A DNA stretch of 64,000 nucleotides from Paenibacillus sp. SYP-B3998 (GTDB lineage: Bacteria > Bacillota > Bacilli > Paenibacillales > NBRC-103111). The stretch is from contig NZ_JAAIKC010000011.1 in NCBI RefSeq assembly GCF_010820665.1, positions 1-64,000 on the forward strand. The letters run 5' to 3'. This document shows positions 1-12,274 of this stretch, one piece after another (positions within the stretch are counted from its first letter, which is position 1; each line of letters starts with the position of its first letter). The notes beneath the pieces are model-generated. The model saw only the letters and a list, made by a program, of their open reading frames with translations. It was not told the origin of the DNA and did no database searches. The position numbers and the translations under genes were made by a program.

Positions 1-58
1 GCATGTATTAGGCACGCCGCCAGCGTTCGTCCTGAGCCAGGATCAAACTCTCCATAAT
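1..58 (-). rRNA. 16S rRNA gene, 5' end only (partial)
   Basis: On the minus strand the sequence contains the conserved 16S 5' segment, including the universal 27F site AGAGTTTGATCCTGGCTCAG, followed by the invariant stretch that ends in CTAATACATGC at position 1. The rest of the gene lies outside the window. The mature 5' end is placed near 57-59 by analogy with other Firmicutes, where it lies just upstream of GGAGAGTTTGATC; the exact base is uncertain. It is transcribed away from ligA, from the promoter at 234-262. Confidence 0.95.
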
Positions 59-233
59 AGTTAAACCTATTTGAAAGCTTAATTGCTCATTTGCGTTGCT
101 AGCGAGATTTGCATCTCTTTTTTGGTCACTTACGTGACCTGCTGATTGTTCACTTATTTGTTCAGTTTTCAAGGAGCTTTATTGCGTTACCGTTCAAAGC
201 GTTAGTGCATCGCTCTTGCGGTGACAAGAACAT
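59..233 (-). other. rRNA operon leader with boxA-like element
   Basis: This is the transcribed leader between the rRNA promoter and 16S. On the minus strand it contains GCTCCTTGAAAACTGAACA (about 159-177), a sequence typical of Bacillus and Paenibacillus rRNA leaders that resembles the boxA antitermination element. There is also a small inverted repeat GGTCACGTAAGTGACC (124-139), a possible processing stem. No coding potential is seen. Confidence 0.7.
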
Positions 234-262
234 ATACTATCAGGTTTCAAAACCAAATGCAA
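234..262 (-). promoter_or_regulatory. rRNA operon promoter
   Basis: On the minus strand there is TTGCAT (257-262), a 17-base spacer and TAGTAT (234-239), about 175 bases upstream of the 16S 5' end. Spacing is ideal for the housekeeping sigma factor. Further rRNA promoters may lie between 263 and 530, but none is convincing. That stretch has no coding potential. Confidence 0.65.
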
Positions 263-531
263 GTATATTTTAATATCCATTATTCAACATTTCGAAAAAC
301 CCTTTTACTTTGTCGTCCAGACACCTAAGCATGCATTGTTCTCAATAAACGAAAACCTCCTAATCCTATCATGAACGCCATTTAACTATGCCCCACTAAT
401 CTGGTTAGCACCCACTCCCTTGCTTCAAAGAGACGCAGTCAGGTTACAAAACAGCGGATTGTTACACTATAACCAAATAACCAAGCCGTCTACCTTCTAT
501 ATTTCTTTCCCTCCCTTGGGCTTGAAAGATA

Positions 532-568
532 AAGGACCTCTCGGACACCTGCATGTCGATAGGTCCTT
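532..568 (-). terminator. probable terminator of the pcrB-pcrA-ligA operon
   Basis: An inverted repeat AAGGACCT (532-539) / AGGTCCTT (561-568) encloses a second small stem GACA/TGTC (544-547 / 554-557). On the minus strand it is followed by a weakly T-rich stretch. It lies about 90 bases after the ligA stop codon, between ligA and the rRNA promoter. Confidence 0.45.
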
Positions 569-659
569 CGTATAAAAATTCGTTCATAACATATCAATAC
601 TTCTAACGTCTGGTTTCAAAATTTCCACCTAAACATCACAACACAAGTTGGTCAGACGG

Positions 660-5053
<4,394 letters not shown>

Positions 5054-5056
5054 AAT

Positions 5057-5752
5057 CTACCTTCCTGTTCTATCAAGGTTCACGGTCTGAAGCGCTTGCT
5101 CCAAATCCGTATAGATAACGTTTCCTACTACAATAATGTCTGCCGCCTCCGCTGCTTGCTGCGCTTTATCCAAGGTATCGATCCCGCCACCATAAATGAG
5201 CCGCGCATTCTCCAGCACACTTCGTGTACGACGCACCAACTCCATGTCGCCAAAAACGCCGCTGTATTCCAGATAAACGATTGGCATGCGGAACAGCTTG
5301 TCCGCCATGCGGGCATAAGCTGTAACATCTTTGGTATCCAAGTTCGTACGGGCTGAGGTGAGCTGCGCCGCTGTCGCTTCATGGTTTAATATGATATAAC
5401 CCTCGGTTATAATTTCATCCCAATTCAAAATGGCACCAAATTCTTTCAAAGCGTCATGATGATGCCCTACAATCCATTGCGGATCATTCGCATTTAACAC
5501 GACAGGTATCAAAAACAGATCAAATCCAGGCACGATAGCCTCTTGATTGGAGATCTCCAATACACAAGAAACTTCGTACTGACGAATTCGAGCCAAAAGA
5601 TCCACTGTATTATCAAAAGTCACCCCGGTAGAACCGCCTACCATGATTGCATCTGTACCCGACTGACACAATCGATCTAACGCCTCGTCGGAGATTTCTT
5701 TGTCCGGGTCAAGCTTAAATACATGCTTCCACTTGCTTATATCGACAATCAA
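5057..5752 (-). CDS. pcrB: heptaprenylglyceryl phosphate synthase PcrB
   Basis: A TIM-barrel prenyltransferase that joins heptaprenyl diphosphate to sn-glycerol 1-phosphate, giving an archaeal-type ether lipid precursor. Family hallmarks are WKHVFKLDPDK near the start, SGTDAIMVGGSTG (phosphate binding), YLEYSGVFGD and YGGGI. The start is taken as TTG at 5750-5752: GGAGGG lies 6 bases upstream and the resulting 231 residues match the usual length of about 228. A longer reading to 5794 would put the ribosome binding site inside the gene. It is the first gene of the pcrB-pcrA-ligA operon, a conserved order in Bacillus relatives. Confidence 0.93.
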   Translation of the reverse strand: MIVDISKWKHVFKLDPDKEISDEALDRLCQSGTDAIMVGGSTGVTFDNTVDLLARIRQYEVSCVLEISNQEAIVPGFDLFLIPVVLNANDPQWIVGHHHDALKEFGAILNWDEIITEGYIILNHEATAAQLTSARTNLDTKDVTAYARMADKLFRMPIVYLEYSGVFGDMELVRRTRSVLENARLIYGGGIDTLDKAQQAAEAADIIVVGNVIYTDLEQALQTVNLDRTGR

Positions 5753-5795
5753 TGGTTTCCCTCCGATTAAGCGGCAATTATGCCATACTACCACC

Positions 5796-5825
5796 AGTCT
5801 ATGCTAACCCATTCCGGTGTGTCAA
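5796..5825 (-). promoter_or_regulatory. candidate promoter of pcrB-pcrA-ligA
   Basis: On the minus strand there is TTGACA (5820-5825), an 18-base spacer and TAGACT (5796-5801), 44 bases upstream of the pcrB start. The -35 is perfect and the -10 is weak. It begins just after the hairpin at 5831-5857. Confidence 0.45.
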
Positions 5826-5830
5826 ATGAC

Positions 5831-5857
5831 AAAAGACGGGCTAATCACCCGTCTTTT
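5831..5857. terminator. bidirectional hairpin terminator
   Basis: A perfect 10-base-pair stem AAAAGACGGG / CCCGTCTTTT with a 7-base loop, with T-runs on both strands. It separates the lipoprotein gene from the pcrB promoter. It would act as a second terminator behind the one at 5954-5978. Confidence 0.75.
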
Positions 5858-5953
5858 TAAGCAATTTGTACTTTTCACGACCTGACGTATGCTGAACCAC
5901 TTATTTACTAAAATACAAACAAGCGTTCTTGTATATGGAACCTTTATAAATAA

Positions 5954-5978
5954 AAGCTGAGACGCTTGGTCTCAGCTT
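5954..5978 (-). terminator. terminator of the 6001-6465 lipoprotein gene
   Basis: A perfect 10-base-pair stem AAGCTGAGAC / GTCTCAGCTT with loop GCTTG, followed on the minus strand by TTTTATTTAT, 22 bases after the stop codon. Confidence 0.8.
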
Positions 5979-6000
5979 CGGGTTTGCCTACGTTTAAGTC

Positions 6001-6465
6001 TTATTTAACTTCAATGTTAAATATTTTTTCAACGTTCGTATCTGAGTGATCATTTTGCTGCAGCTCGAGTTTGATTTCATGCTTGCCTGCAGTCAGATTG
6101 GTCAGCTTCACAGGAGCATTCGTACCAAGCATAGCTTTCTGCTTTCCATCCACATATAAGTGAAGATGACCTTCTCCTTGTACGTTCTTCTTATCCATAT
6201 GGTCTGTCGATAGTTGAAAATTGCTAGTCTTATACGAAATGGTAGCATTCCGTCCATCTAGGTTGATCTGCGCATCAATACTAGGCTTAGTTCCAGCTGG
6301 CGCAGTTTTTATGCTGCTTTCTTTACTGGGCTGAGCCACTGTCGATGTTACTTTGGAGACTCCAGTCAATCCCGTTGCATCAGCTTCATCTTTAGAACCA
6401 CAAGCTGTTGCCATTGCCCCTAGTATAATGAGTGAAGCTGCGCTATAAACCCACGTTTTTCTCAT
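6001..6465 (-). CDS. secreted lipoprotein, unknown function
   Basis: A 154-residue protein with a lipoprotein signal peptide: MRK, a hydrophobic stretch and the lipobox ATAC (Cys22). It should therefore be lipid-anchored on the outer face of the membrane. After a Ser/Thr/Lys-rich linker (about 25-65) comes a compact domain with GEGHLHLYVDGKQ and a C-terminal segment AGKHEIKLELQQNDHS. The spacing suggests a small beta-sandwich; the His-rich GHLHLY motif recalls domains of the DUF4399 type, but I do not recognise the family with certainty. It is monocistronic, with its own terminator at 5954-5978. No operon partner is visible. Confidence 0.75.
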   Translation of the reverse strand: MRKTWVYSAASLIILGAMATACGSKDEADATGLTGVSKVTSTVAQPSKESSIKTAPAGTKPSIDAQINLDGRNATISYKTSNFQLSTDHMDKKNVQGEGHLHLYVDGKQKAMLGTNAPVKLTNLTAGKHEIKLELQQNDHSDTNVEKIFNIEVK

Positions 6466-6587
6466 CAGTGATACACCCTTTTCCCCATAAGTTTGGACAT
6501 CCTTAGTCTCTTATATATGTATGACAAGCTGATTCCATACCTTGAATATTGTGATCCCATAGAATTATGCGCCTAAAGAAAAACAAA

Positions 6588-6622
6588 AGGACGCCCTAGA
6601 GCCTGGGAGCTAAGGACGTCTT
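6588..6622 (-). terminator. probable terminator of the coat-protein gene pair
   Basis: An imperfect inverted repeat with arms around GGACGCCCTAGAGC and AGCTAAGGACGTC lies directly downstream of the stop codon at 6648. On the minus strand it is followed by CCTTTTGTTTTTC. Confidence 0.5.
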
Positions 6623-6647
6623 GACAAATACAAATTCAATTAACCGT

Positions 6648-7511
6648 TTAGAAGCTATAACGGCTTCCTTCTTGGTGTCTGCTTAAATATGAGCTTTCCC
6701 CTGTCGAATGCGAGCTTTGATCACTCGATTGATTGCGAGCATTTTGCGTTTGGTTGGCTGACTTGCCAGTCAAGCTAGTGATTTCCGAAGACGTAAGATC
6801 GGTAGTATTGTAGGCGGATTTATTCTCAATCCCTCCTGATGAAATACCACCTACTCCATAATCGGATGTAGAATATCCTTGATTTGGACTATATCCTTGA
6901 TCTTGCAATACGTTATAGGGCTGCTGTTGATGCGTATTTGGGGAATTACTTGTATGCTGGGAAAAACCCTGATTGTAAACGGCATTCGGGAATGAAGTCG
7001 CATTAATGGTCTGTGCCGGTTGGAAAGGCGCCTGATGCAAGGCCGCAATCTGATTTTGGCTAGGGCTCTGCGTCTGCTGGTGTTGGGCTTGCGTTTGATT
7101 TACCTGCTGTTGGCTATGACCTTTGTTCACTCTACTTAAATTCTGTTGAACAAACGATTGCAGCTTAACTGAGGATTGGCTTTGTTTTTGTAGTTCTTGT
7201 TGAAGCTGCTGCTGAGCGGCAGGTTGAATTTCATAACCGCCCAGGCTTTGAATTTCTTGAAACACAGCTGACTGATCCTGCAGCGTCTTCTGCAAAAGCG
7301 TCTGGAACGTTTGTCGAACCTGCGGATTCGCCGCCTCCAAGATGGCTGTCGTATATTCACGTGCAGTACGCTTCAACTCAGACAGAACGAAGTTTGCAAG
7401 ATCTTGCTCTTCTAGATAAACTTGCTGCTGTTGGCTTTGTTGATGTTGTTGGTTTCCATAAGCCTGCTGCTGGTAGGAATTTCGCTGATTTTGTTGGCTT
7501 TGCTGATACAC
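6648..7511 (-). CDS. CotF-like spore coat protein with Gln/Ser/Asn-rich tail
   Basis: Likely a structural protein of the spore coat. The 287 residues start with a Gln/Asn-rich segment, then a CotF-type helical domain (about 30-125) with LANFVLSELKRTAREYTTAI, NPQVRQTFQ and GGYEIQ. This matches the pattern of Bacillus coat F proteins. The remaining 160 residues are low complexity (Gln, Asn, Ser, Tyr). The start is GTG at 7509-7511, with AGGAGGT 10 bases upstream. It lies 27 bases after a shorter coat-like gene, so the pair is probably one operon, presumably expressed late in sporulation in the mother cell. The tail composition resembles self-assembling coat proteins; that is inference. Confidence 0.8.
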   Translation of the reverse strand: MYQQSQQNQRNSYQQQAYGNQQHQQSQQQQVYLEEQDLANFVLSELKRTAREYTTAILEAANPQVRQTFQTLLQKTLQDQSAVFQEIQSLGGYEIQPAAQQQLQQELQKQSQSSVKLQSFVQQNLSRVNKGHSQQQVNQTQAQHQQTQSPSQNQIAALHQAPFQPAQTINATSFPNAVYNQGFSQHTSNSPNTHQQQPYNVLQDQGYSPNQGYSTSDYGVGGISSGGIENKSAYNTTDLTSSEITSLTGKSANQTQNARNQSSDQSSHSTGESSYLSRHQEGSRYSF

Positions 7512-7538
7512 GATTCAATGCACCTCCTGGTGTCCGAA

Positions 7539-7760
7539 TTAATGGGTAATGCCAGATTGCTGCTGCAGGGTGTTCACGAGCAAGCTAATGTTTTGCAGGC
7601 GCTCTTGAGAAAGATGAATCAACGTCATCTTCAAAGATGGGCTTTGGGACTCAACCGCGCCTTGCACACAAAGCTTCGTAAGTAACTCCTCATTTTTCAG
7701 TGAATCCGATATGTAGGCTAGTTCTTTACTGGAAATGGTTTGGTTTCCTTGATTGTACAT
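7539..7760 (-). CDS. small CotF-like coat-associated protein
   Basis: A 73-residue helical protein starting MYNQGNQTISSKEL. The segment SSKELAYISDSLKNEELLTK resembles the first helices of CotF/YhcQ-like proteins, which contain a ferritin-like two-helix unit. The start is set at ATG 7758-7760 because AAGGAGGG lies upstream; an upstream extension to 7805 would place that site inside the gene. It is followed after 27 bases by the longer CotF-like gene, and the two probably form a coat subunit pair. Exact function is not known. Confidence 0.72.
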   Translation of the reverse strand: MYNQGNQTISSKELAYISDSLKNEELLTKLCVQGAVESQSPSLKMTLIHLSQERLQNISLLVNTLQQQSGITH

Positions 7761-7847
7761 GTGAATGATTACCCTCCTTTCCTTTGTTACTAGTAGGCTT
7801 CCCAATTTATTCCGTTTTATGTAAGTTCAAAAAAGGTTCACAAAAAA

Positions 7848-7881
7848 ACCGTCCCTCGCATCATTTCCTGCGGAGAACGGT
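7848..7881 (-). terminator. terminator of the Gld-like operon
   Basis: An imperfect hairpin with outer arms ACCGT (7848-7852) / ACGGT (7877-7881) and inner CTCGCA / TGCGGAG. On the minus strand it is followed by a run of seven T. It lies 9 bases after the stop codon at 7890. Confidence 0.7.
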
Positions 7882-7889
7882 CTTCTGTG

Positions 7890-8822
7890 TTAGGAGGCTG
7901 GTTGTTCCGGTTTGCCGGCGTAGGCATCTGCCACCTTTTGTATATCAGCGGTTGTGAGCATGTAAGCCCAATCCCCACCTTGTTTAGCTAGCCAAAGCAT
8001 ATCTTGGTTCAGCTTTCCTTCATAGGTCTCTGTAGTGTCCTTACCATCAATCGTTAATCCGAGTTCAACTTTGAACTCGCCTCCCACTGTCGCGTGTCCT
8101 GCCGATGGTTGTGGCAGCACTGCCGTTCGCAGAAAGGTCAGTTGATCTAGCAACGGACTCGCCTCAGAACCTTTCAATTCCTTATCACCGAGCTTCCAAT
8201 TAGCTTCAGCAGTAACCTTGTCCTTATCCGTCTTCGCTAACGTCCAAGATTGGCCTTTCCAAGTCAGCTTCACGTTCTGCACTTTATCGTTATCTAAAAG
8301 AAACGGATTCGTCTGGGCGAAGTCCACAGACTGCTTGTTAAGTGCCATTAACGATTGGTCACTCACCTGATAAACAGCGGCAGATCCCTCTACCATGGCA
8401 TAGGAATATCCTTGAATGGGAAGCGCCGCTCCAACCTGAAGTCCTTTTTTTGATCCATCCTTCATCGTAACTTCATACGTTTGCGCAGGGTGATCTAACC
8501 CATACTTAGCCAAATCCGTTGTCTGTTCCTCCACGACCTTCACTTGATTCACAAGACCGAGCGCGTCAAGCCAGCTACTGACCAAATTCGTGTTGGTAGG
8601 CGCAGCCGCCGGCTCCTTCATCTCCCAGCCATTGTTGATTCGACTTAACTCAACCTGCTGAGTACCTGCCTGCACATGAAGAGACTGGACCTGCTCTTGC
8701 TGAATCGTGAGAAGAGCTTTCGGTTCTTCTTTCTTTTCTCGGAAGAAGTCCTTGCTTGAAGCATACCAGAATCCTCCAATGCAGATGACCACTAACAGAA
8801 TGGTAGGAATAAACCGTTTCAT
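7890..8822 (-). CDS. DUF4340 membrane-anchored protein of the Gld-like ABC operon
   Basis: A 310-residue protein with one N-terminal membrane segment (about 4-23), then an extracytoplasmic domain with the repeated DUF4340 pattern: short beta units such as KYGLDHPAQTYEVTMKDGSK and GKLNQDMLWLAKQGGDW. The start is ATG 8820-8822, overlapping the upstream stop codon by ATGA, with a long GGAGGAGGAG site before it. DUF4340 proteins are typically encoded last in operons with a GldA-type ATPase, a GldF-type permease and a GldG-type auxiliary protein, exactly as here. The transported substrate is unknown. Confidence 0.85.
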   Translation of the reverse strand: MKRFIPTILLVVICIGGFWYASSKDFFREKKEEPKALLTIQQEQVQSLHVQAGTQQVELSRINNGWEMKEPAAAPTNTNLVSSWLDALGLVNQVKVVEEQTTDLAKYGLDHPAQTYEVTMKDGSKKGLQVGAALPIQGYSYAMVEGSAAVYQVSDQSLMALNKQSVDFAQTNPFLLDNDKVQNVKLTWKGQSWTLAKTDKDKVTAEANWKLGDKELKGSEASPLLDQLTFLRTAVLPQPSAGHATVGGEFKVELGLTIDGKDTTETYEGKLNQDMLWLAKQGGDWAYMLTTADIQKVADAYAGKPEQPAS

Positions 8823-10207
8823 CCCCTTCTCCTCCTCCACCAAATCATTCCACCAATCACTAAGAACAAGAGCGGGAAGAACACGATTGTAATGATGAAA
8901 ATGGTATTAGCTTGGCTTGGCGTTATAAGCGCCTGTTGAAAAGCATCCCCTTGACGCGGACGAATGGTCACTTGGTCCTTTTGCTCCTGTAACCAGCCAA
9001 TGCTATTCAGCGCAAAATCTTTATTGCCTTGATTTTGAATATCTTCATCCAATACGAACGTCGATCCACCTAAAATAACAGCTTTTGGCTTGTTATCCTT
9101 ATTTTGGATCGCATAACCAAGGTTCAATGGACCTTTTACATCTGCCGCATCCTGCTTCGTTTTGGATTGTGCCAGGAGGTTAATATCGGTTTCACCGTAA
9201 GCCTTGTCAGACGTTGTGAGCAGCACCGATTTCGTCCATTCCCCTGCACTTTCGTCAGCATTCAAGCTTACAGCAAGCGACAGCATGGTGATCAAATTGT
9301 TGCTAGCCAATTTATTCGTAATCTCATGAGACCCATATTCCGGAATAATCGTCAATGGATCATAGAGGGATGTTTGCTTCGGTTCAATGGCAACAGCATG
9401 CTGATCCTGGATACCGAACGTTTTCATGATCGAATCGATGTTTTTCCATTTCGTCGCCATATCTTTATTAAAGCCTAAAGCGATATAAATTTTCCCTTTA
9501 TCCTTCAAATAGGTATTGATGAGCTCAGCCTCTTTGTCATTAAGGTCATTTTGCGGCCCCAGCAGCAGCAGCATTTGCGCATCATCTGGTATTTTACCCT
9601 CGCGATACAGGTTCAGATCCTTAACGACATAGTTAGAGCTTATTAGACTGCTTGTAAGGATAGTCATCGCATTTTGCGGATACTCTTGATGCCCTGACAA
9701 CAAGTAGACCGTATGCTTCTCAGTAGAAGTCAGACTTGTAATTGCTTGGGTAAACTTCTCTTCGCCCGTAAACGTATACGAGCCGTCTTGTTGACCGTTA
9801 AATAGCTCCGCAAAGTTTACATTTTTCTTTTTGTCACCTAATTCAAAAATGAGCGTTCCGCTTTGATCGACACCATACTGTTTCGCCATCGAAGGCTGTT
9901 TCAGCATATCGTATTCATCATAAGTGATTTTGCCGCTTTGCTTTTTATACTCTGCAGCCATATCAGTTACCTGGCGAGTAATGAAATCACTGCCCGCTCC
10001 ACTGTTCGTAAAGGCGATAATATGGATGTCTTGATTCAAATTTTTGAGTGTCGTTACCGTTTGCTCGGAGAGCGTGAAGCTCTTGTTCTTCGTCAAATCG
10101 AGCTGAAAGCCCTTCAGCGAATGAAGGAAGATCGTCAGAATGATGAAAATCCCGATAACGGCGATTGATAACACAGTCGCATTGGTTCCCCGTATCCACT
10201 TATTCAT
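8819..10207 (-). CDS. GldG-like ABC transporter auxiliary membrane protein
   Basis: A 462-residue protein belonging to the ABC-type auxiliary family seen with GldF. It has an N-terminal membrane helix (about 10-32), then LDLTKNKSFTLSEQTVTTLKNL, the characteristic opening of this family. A large extracytoplasmic domain follows (with HTVYLLSGHQE and MLLLLGPQNDLN), then a C-terminal membrane helix (about 435-457) ending WWRRRRG. The start is ATG 10205-10207: GGAGGTGA lies 5 bases upstream and the codon is 5 bases after the permease stop. In Bacteroidetes the relatives are needed for gliding; in Firmicutes the role is not established. Confidence 0.85.
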   Translation of the reverse strand: MNKWIRGTNATVLSIAVIGIFIILTIFLHSLKGFQLDLTKNKSFTLSEQTVTTLKNLNQDIHIIAFTNSGAGSDFITRQVTDMAAEYKKQSGKITYDEYDMLKQPSMAKQYGVDQSGTLIFELGDKKKNVNFAELFNGQQDGSYTFTGEEKFTQAITSLTSTEKHTVYLLSGHQEYPQNAMTILTSSLISSNYVVKDLNLYREGKIPDDAQMLLLLGPQNDLNDKEAELINTYLKDKGKIYIALGFNKDMATKWKNIDSIMKTFGIQDQHAVAIEPKQTSLYDPLTIIPEYGSHEITNKLASNNLITMLSLAVSLNADESAGEWTKSVLLTTSDKAYGETDINLLAQSKTKQDAADVKGPLNLGYAIQNKDNKPKAVILGGSTFVLDEDIQNQGNKDFALNSIGWLQEQKDQVTIRPRQGDAFQQALITPSQANTIFIITIVFFPLLFLVIGGMIWWRRRRG

Positions 10208-10212
10208 CCCGC

Positions 10213-10929
10213 TCACCTCCAACGCTTTCTTTCAAGAACTTGTATGCTAAGAACAAGGAATACAGCAGCTAATGAGATATAAAAAACGATGTCTCCGCCG
10301 TGTAAAACGCCTTTTTGCAGGTTAGACATATGGCTGGTTAACGAAAATTGGCTTACCCATTCCTTCAGCTTCCCGCCAAAGCTATCGCTAAGCCAATCAA
10401 GCAACCATAAAAGCAGTAAAATAACAAAGCCTGCTATACCGCCCACCATTTGATTGCTTGTCAAGCTAGAGGCAAATAGACCTACTGCCATCATCGCGCA
10501 GCCAAGCAGGAACATTCCTAGGTAAGACAGCCACATAACCGGCTTATCTAACGTTCCGAAGGCTGACATAATGAGCGGATAAATTAAGCTGATAGCTACG
10601 AGCCCTACTTGAACAACCAGTGTGGACAAGTATTTGCCCAGAATGATTTCACCGATGCCTGCAGGAGAAGTGAGCAGTAATTCATCCGTTCCTTGCCGGA
10701 ATTCGTCTGCCACGAGCCTCATCGTTAGGAGCGGAATAATAAATAGGTATACAAAAGTTGTATTCCCTACAACAGAACGAGCATCCACAATCGGCGGCTG
10801 GCCATTGACGAAATTAATGTAGAAAAAGAAGCTCGACAGAAGCACGTAAAAAGCAAATGCCACGTAAGCAATTGGCGAATAGAAATACATTTGCAGCTCT
10901 TTGGAGCAAATGGCCCACATTCTACGCAT
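10213..10929 (-). CDS. ABC-2 type permease (GldF-like)
   Basis: A 238-residue integral membrane protein with about six hydrophobic segments and the ABC-2 signature region ADEFRQGTDELLLTSPAG, which contacts the ATPase. It should form the membrane channel of the transporter with the ATPase at 10922-12013. The start is ATG 10927-10929: it overlaps the ATPase stop codon and has AGGAGG 9 bases upstream. A longer reading to 10983 would lie inside the ATPase gene and has no better site. Confidence 0.88.
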   Translation of the reverse strand: MRRMWAICSKELQMYFYSPIAYVAFAFYVLLSSFFFYINFVNGQPPIVDARSVVGNTTFVYLFIIPLLTMRLVADEFRQGTDELLLTSPAGIGEIILGKYLSTLVVQVGLVAISLIYPLIMSAFGTLDKPVMWLSYLGMFLLGCAMMAVGLFASSLTSNQMVGGIAGFVILLLLWLLDWLSDSFGGKLKEWVSQFSLTSHMSNLQKGVLHGGDIVFYISLAAVFLVLSIQVLERKRWR

Positions 10930-12013
10930 TGGCGGCAACCTCCTCTTCATCCTCAGATGAGGAGCCCTGTTCAGCAGGTTCATCCGTTGTCAGCTTAAGG
11001 AAAATGTCCTCTAAGCTCAGGCTCTCCCGCTTCATCTCGAGAATCGGATAGCCGGCCTGGGCTAGGTGGAAAAATAGCGCTTCGCGGATATCGGAACGAT
11101 CCGCGGAGGTCACGAGCAGCTTCACGGTTTCCGAGGAAGCAGTTGTCACCGCAGCATCGATAGGCTCATCGCTATCGATGGCCGTAGTACTGTCAGGAGC
11201 GTCTACGGACGCTGCTGGGTGCATGAGGCTCGGCGCAGCTTCAGCGCCGAGTTCTTTCACTGCCGCGACGGCTTCCAGCCCACGCAGCTCGGTCAAGATC
11301 CGCTCGCGAGGTCCCTTGACCTCAAGCGATACCTCGAACGTCTCGCCCATTGTGCGGCCGAGATGCTCCGGGCGCTCGTCAAGGACGACGCGTCCTTGGT
11401 TAATAATGAGAACGCGGTTACAGATCGCGTTAATCTCAGGCAAAATGTGCGTGCTCAGCAGCACGGTGTGGTTCTCACCCAGCTCGTGAATGAGCTGGCG
11501 AATTTCAATGATCTGCTTCGGATCGAGTCCCGAGGTGGGCTCGTCCAAAATGAGCAGATCCGGTTGGTGCAGGATCGCCTGCGCCAAGCCAAGACGCTGC
11601 TTGTAACCTTTGGACAAGGAGCGAATAACTTGCTTCTCGCGGCCTTGCAGACCAAGCTTGTCAATGGCCTCGCCAACACGCAGCTTCTGTTCCCTCGCAG
11701 GGACATCCCGCAGGTTGGCAATAAATCTTAAATAAGCTTGCACTGTCATCTCTGGATACAAAGGTGGCGTTTCTGGCAAATAGCCAATCTTACGTCGTGC
11801 CTGCTTCGGATGATCCGCCATTGAAAGTCCGTCTACCCATATGTGTCCATGTGTCGGATTCAGATACCCCGTAATCATACGCATTGTCGTCGTTTTGCCA
11901 GCACCGTTCGGCCCTAAGAAGCCGACGATTTCGCCGCGCTGCATCGAGAAATCGATGTTATGCACGCCGCGCTCATTTTCGTACAGCTTGCTGACCTGTT
12001 TGACCTCAAGCAT
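10922..12013 (-). CDS. ABC transporter ATP-binding protein (GldA-like)
   Basis: Energises the membrane export complex encoded downstream. Residues show Walker A LGPNGAGKTT, Q-loop YLPETPP, signature SLSKGYKQR, Walker B LLILDEPTSGLDP and the H-loop STH. About 363 residues, longer than a minimal ATPase: the last 140 residues contain an Ala/Asp/Ser-rich insertion (coded around 11130-11260, G+C-rich) before a conserved end MKRESLSLEDIFLKLTT. The start is ATG 12011-12013 with GGAGG 7 bases upstream. It is first in a tightly packed four-gene operon. Confidence 0.92.
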   Translation of the reverse strand: MLEVKQVSKLYENERGVHNIDFSMQRGEIVGFLGPNGAGKTTTMRMITGYLNPTHGHIWVDGLSMADHPKQARRKIGYLPETPPLYPEMTVQAYLRFIANLRDVPAREQKLRVGEAIDKLGLQGREKQVIRSLSKGYKQRLGLAQAILHQPDLLILDEPTSGLDPKQIIEIRQLIHELGENHTVLLSTHILPEINAICNRVLIINQGRVVLDERPEHLGRTMGETFEVSLEVKGPRERILTELRGLEAVAAVKELGAEAAPSLMHPAASVDAPDSTTAIDSDEPIDAAVTTASSETVKLLVTSADRSDIREALFFHLAQAGYPILEMKRESLSLEDIFLKLTTDEPAEQGSSSEDEEEVAANA

Positions 12014-12175
12014 CGAAGATCCTCCATTCATAACATTCGTTCATATAAACCATCATCACTATACCCTTGGAACAATAAACCAACCTTAAGCAAAACTGAA
12101 AAATAGATTAAAATAATATGTCTAAATTGTGAACAAGATAGCTTGTTCGGATATAACCATTCAGCAATACTAAAA

Positions 12176-12222
12176 AACCTCAACACTTGCCTCGCATACA
12201 TGAGCAAGGACGTGTTGAGGTT
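12176..12222 (-). terminator. terminator of the U32-family gene
   Basis: Arms AACCTCAACAC (12176-12186) and GTGTTGAGGTT (12212-12222) pair perfectly, with a further short inner stem. On the minus strand the hairpin is followed by TTTTTTAG. It lies about 50 bases after the stop codon at 12275 and ahead of the GldA-like gene. Confidence 0.8.
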
Positions 12223-12274
12223 GCTTTTAAGAGAATTCAGCATGCGATCTAACATGCAAGCTGTTTTTTTCAAA

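Noticed and set aside
11219-11731. A 170-codon plus-strand frame antisense to the GldA-like ATPase
   Set aside because: Shadow of a G+C-rich gene; the opposite strand has all ABC ATPase motifs.
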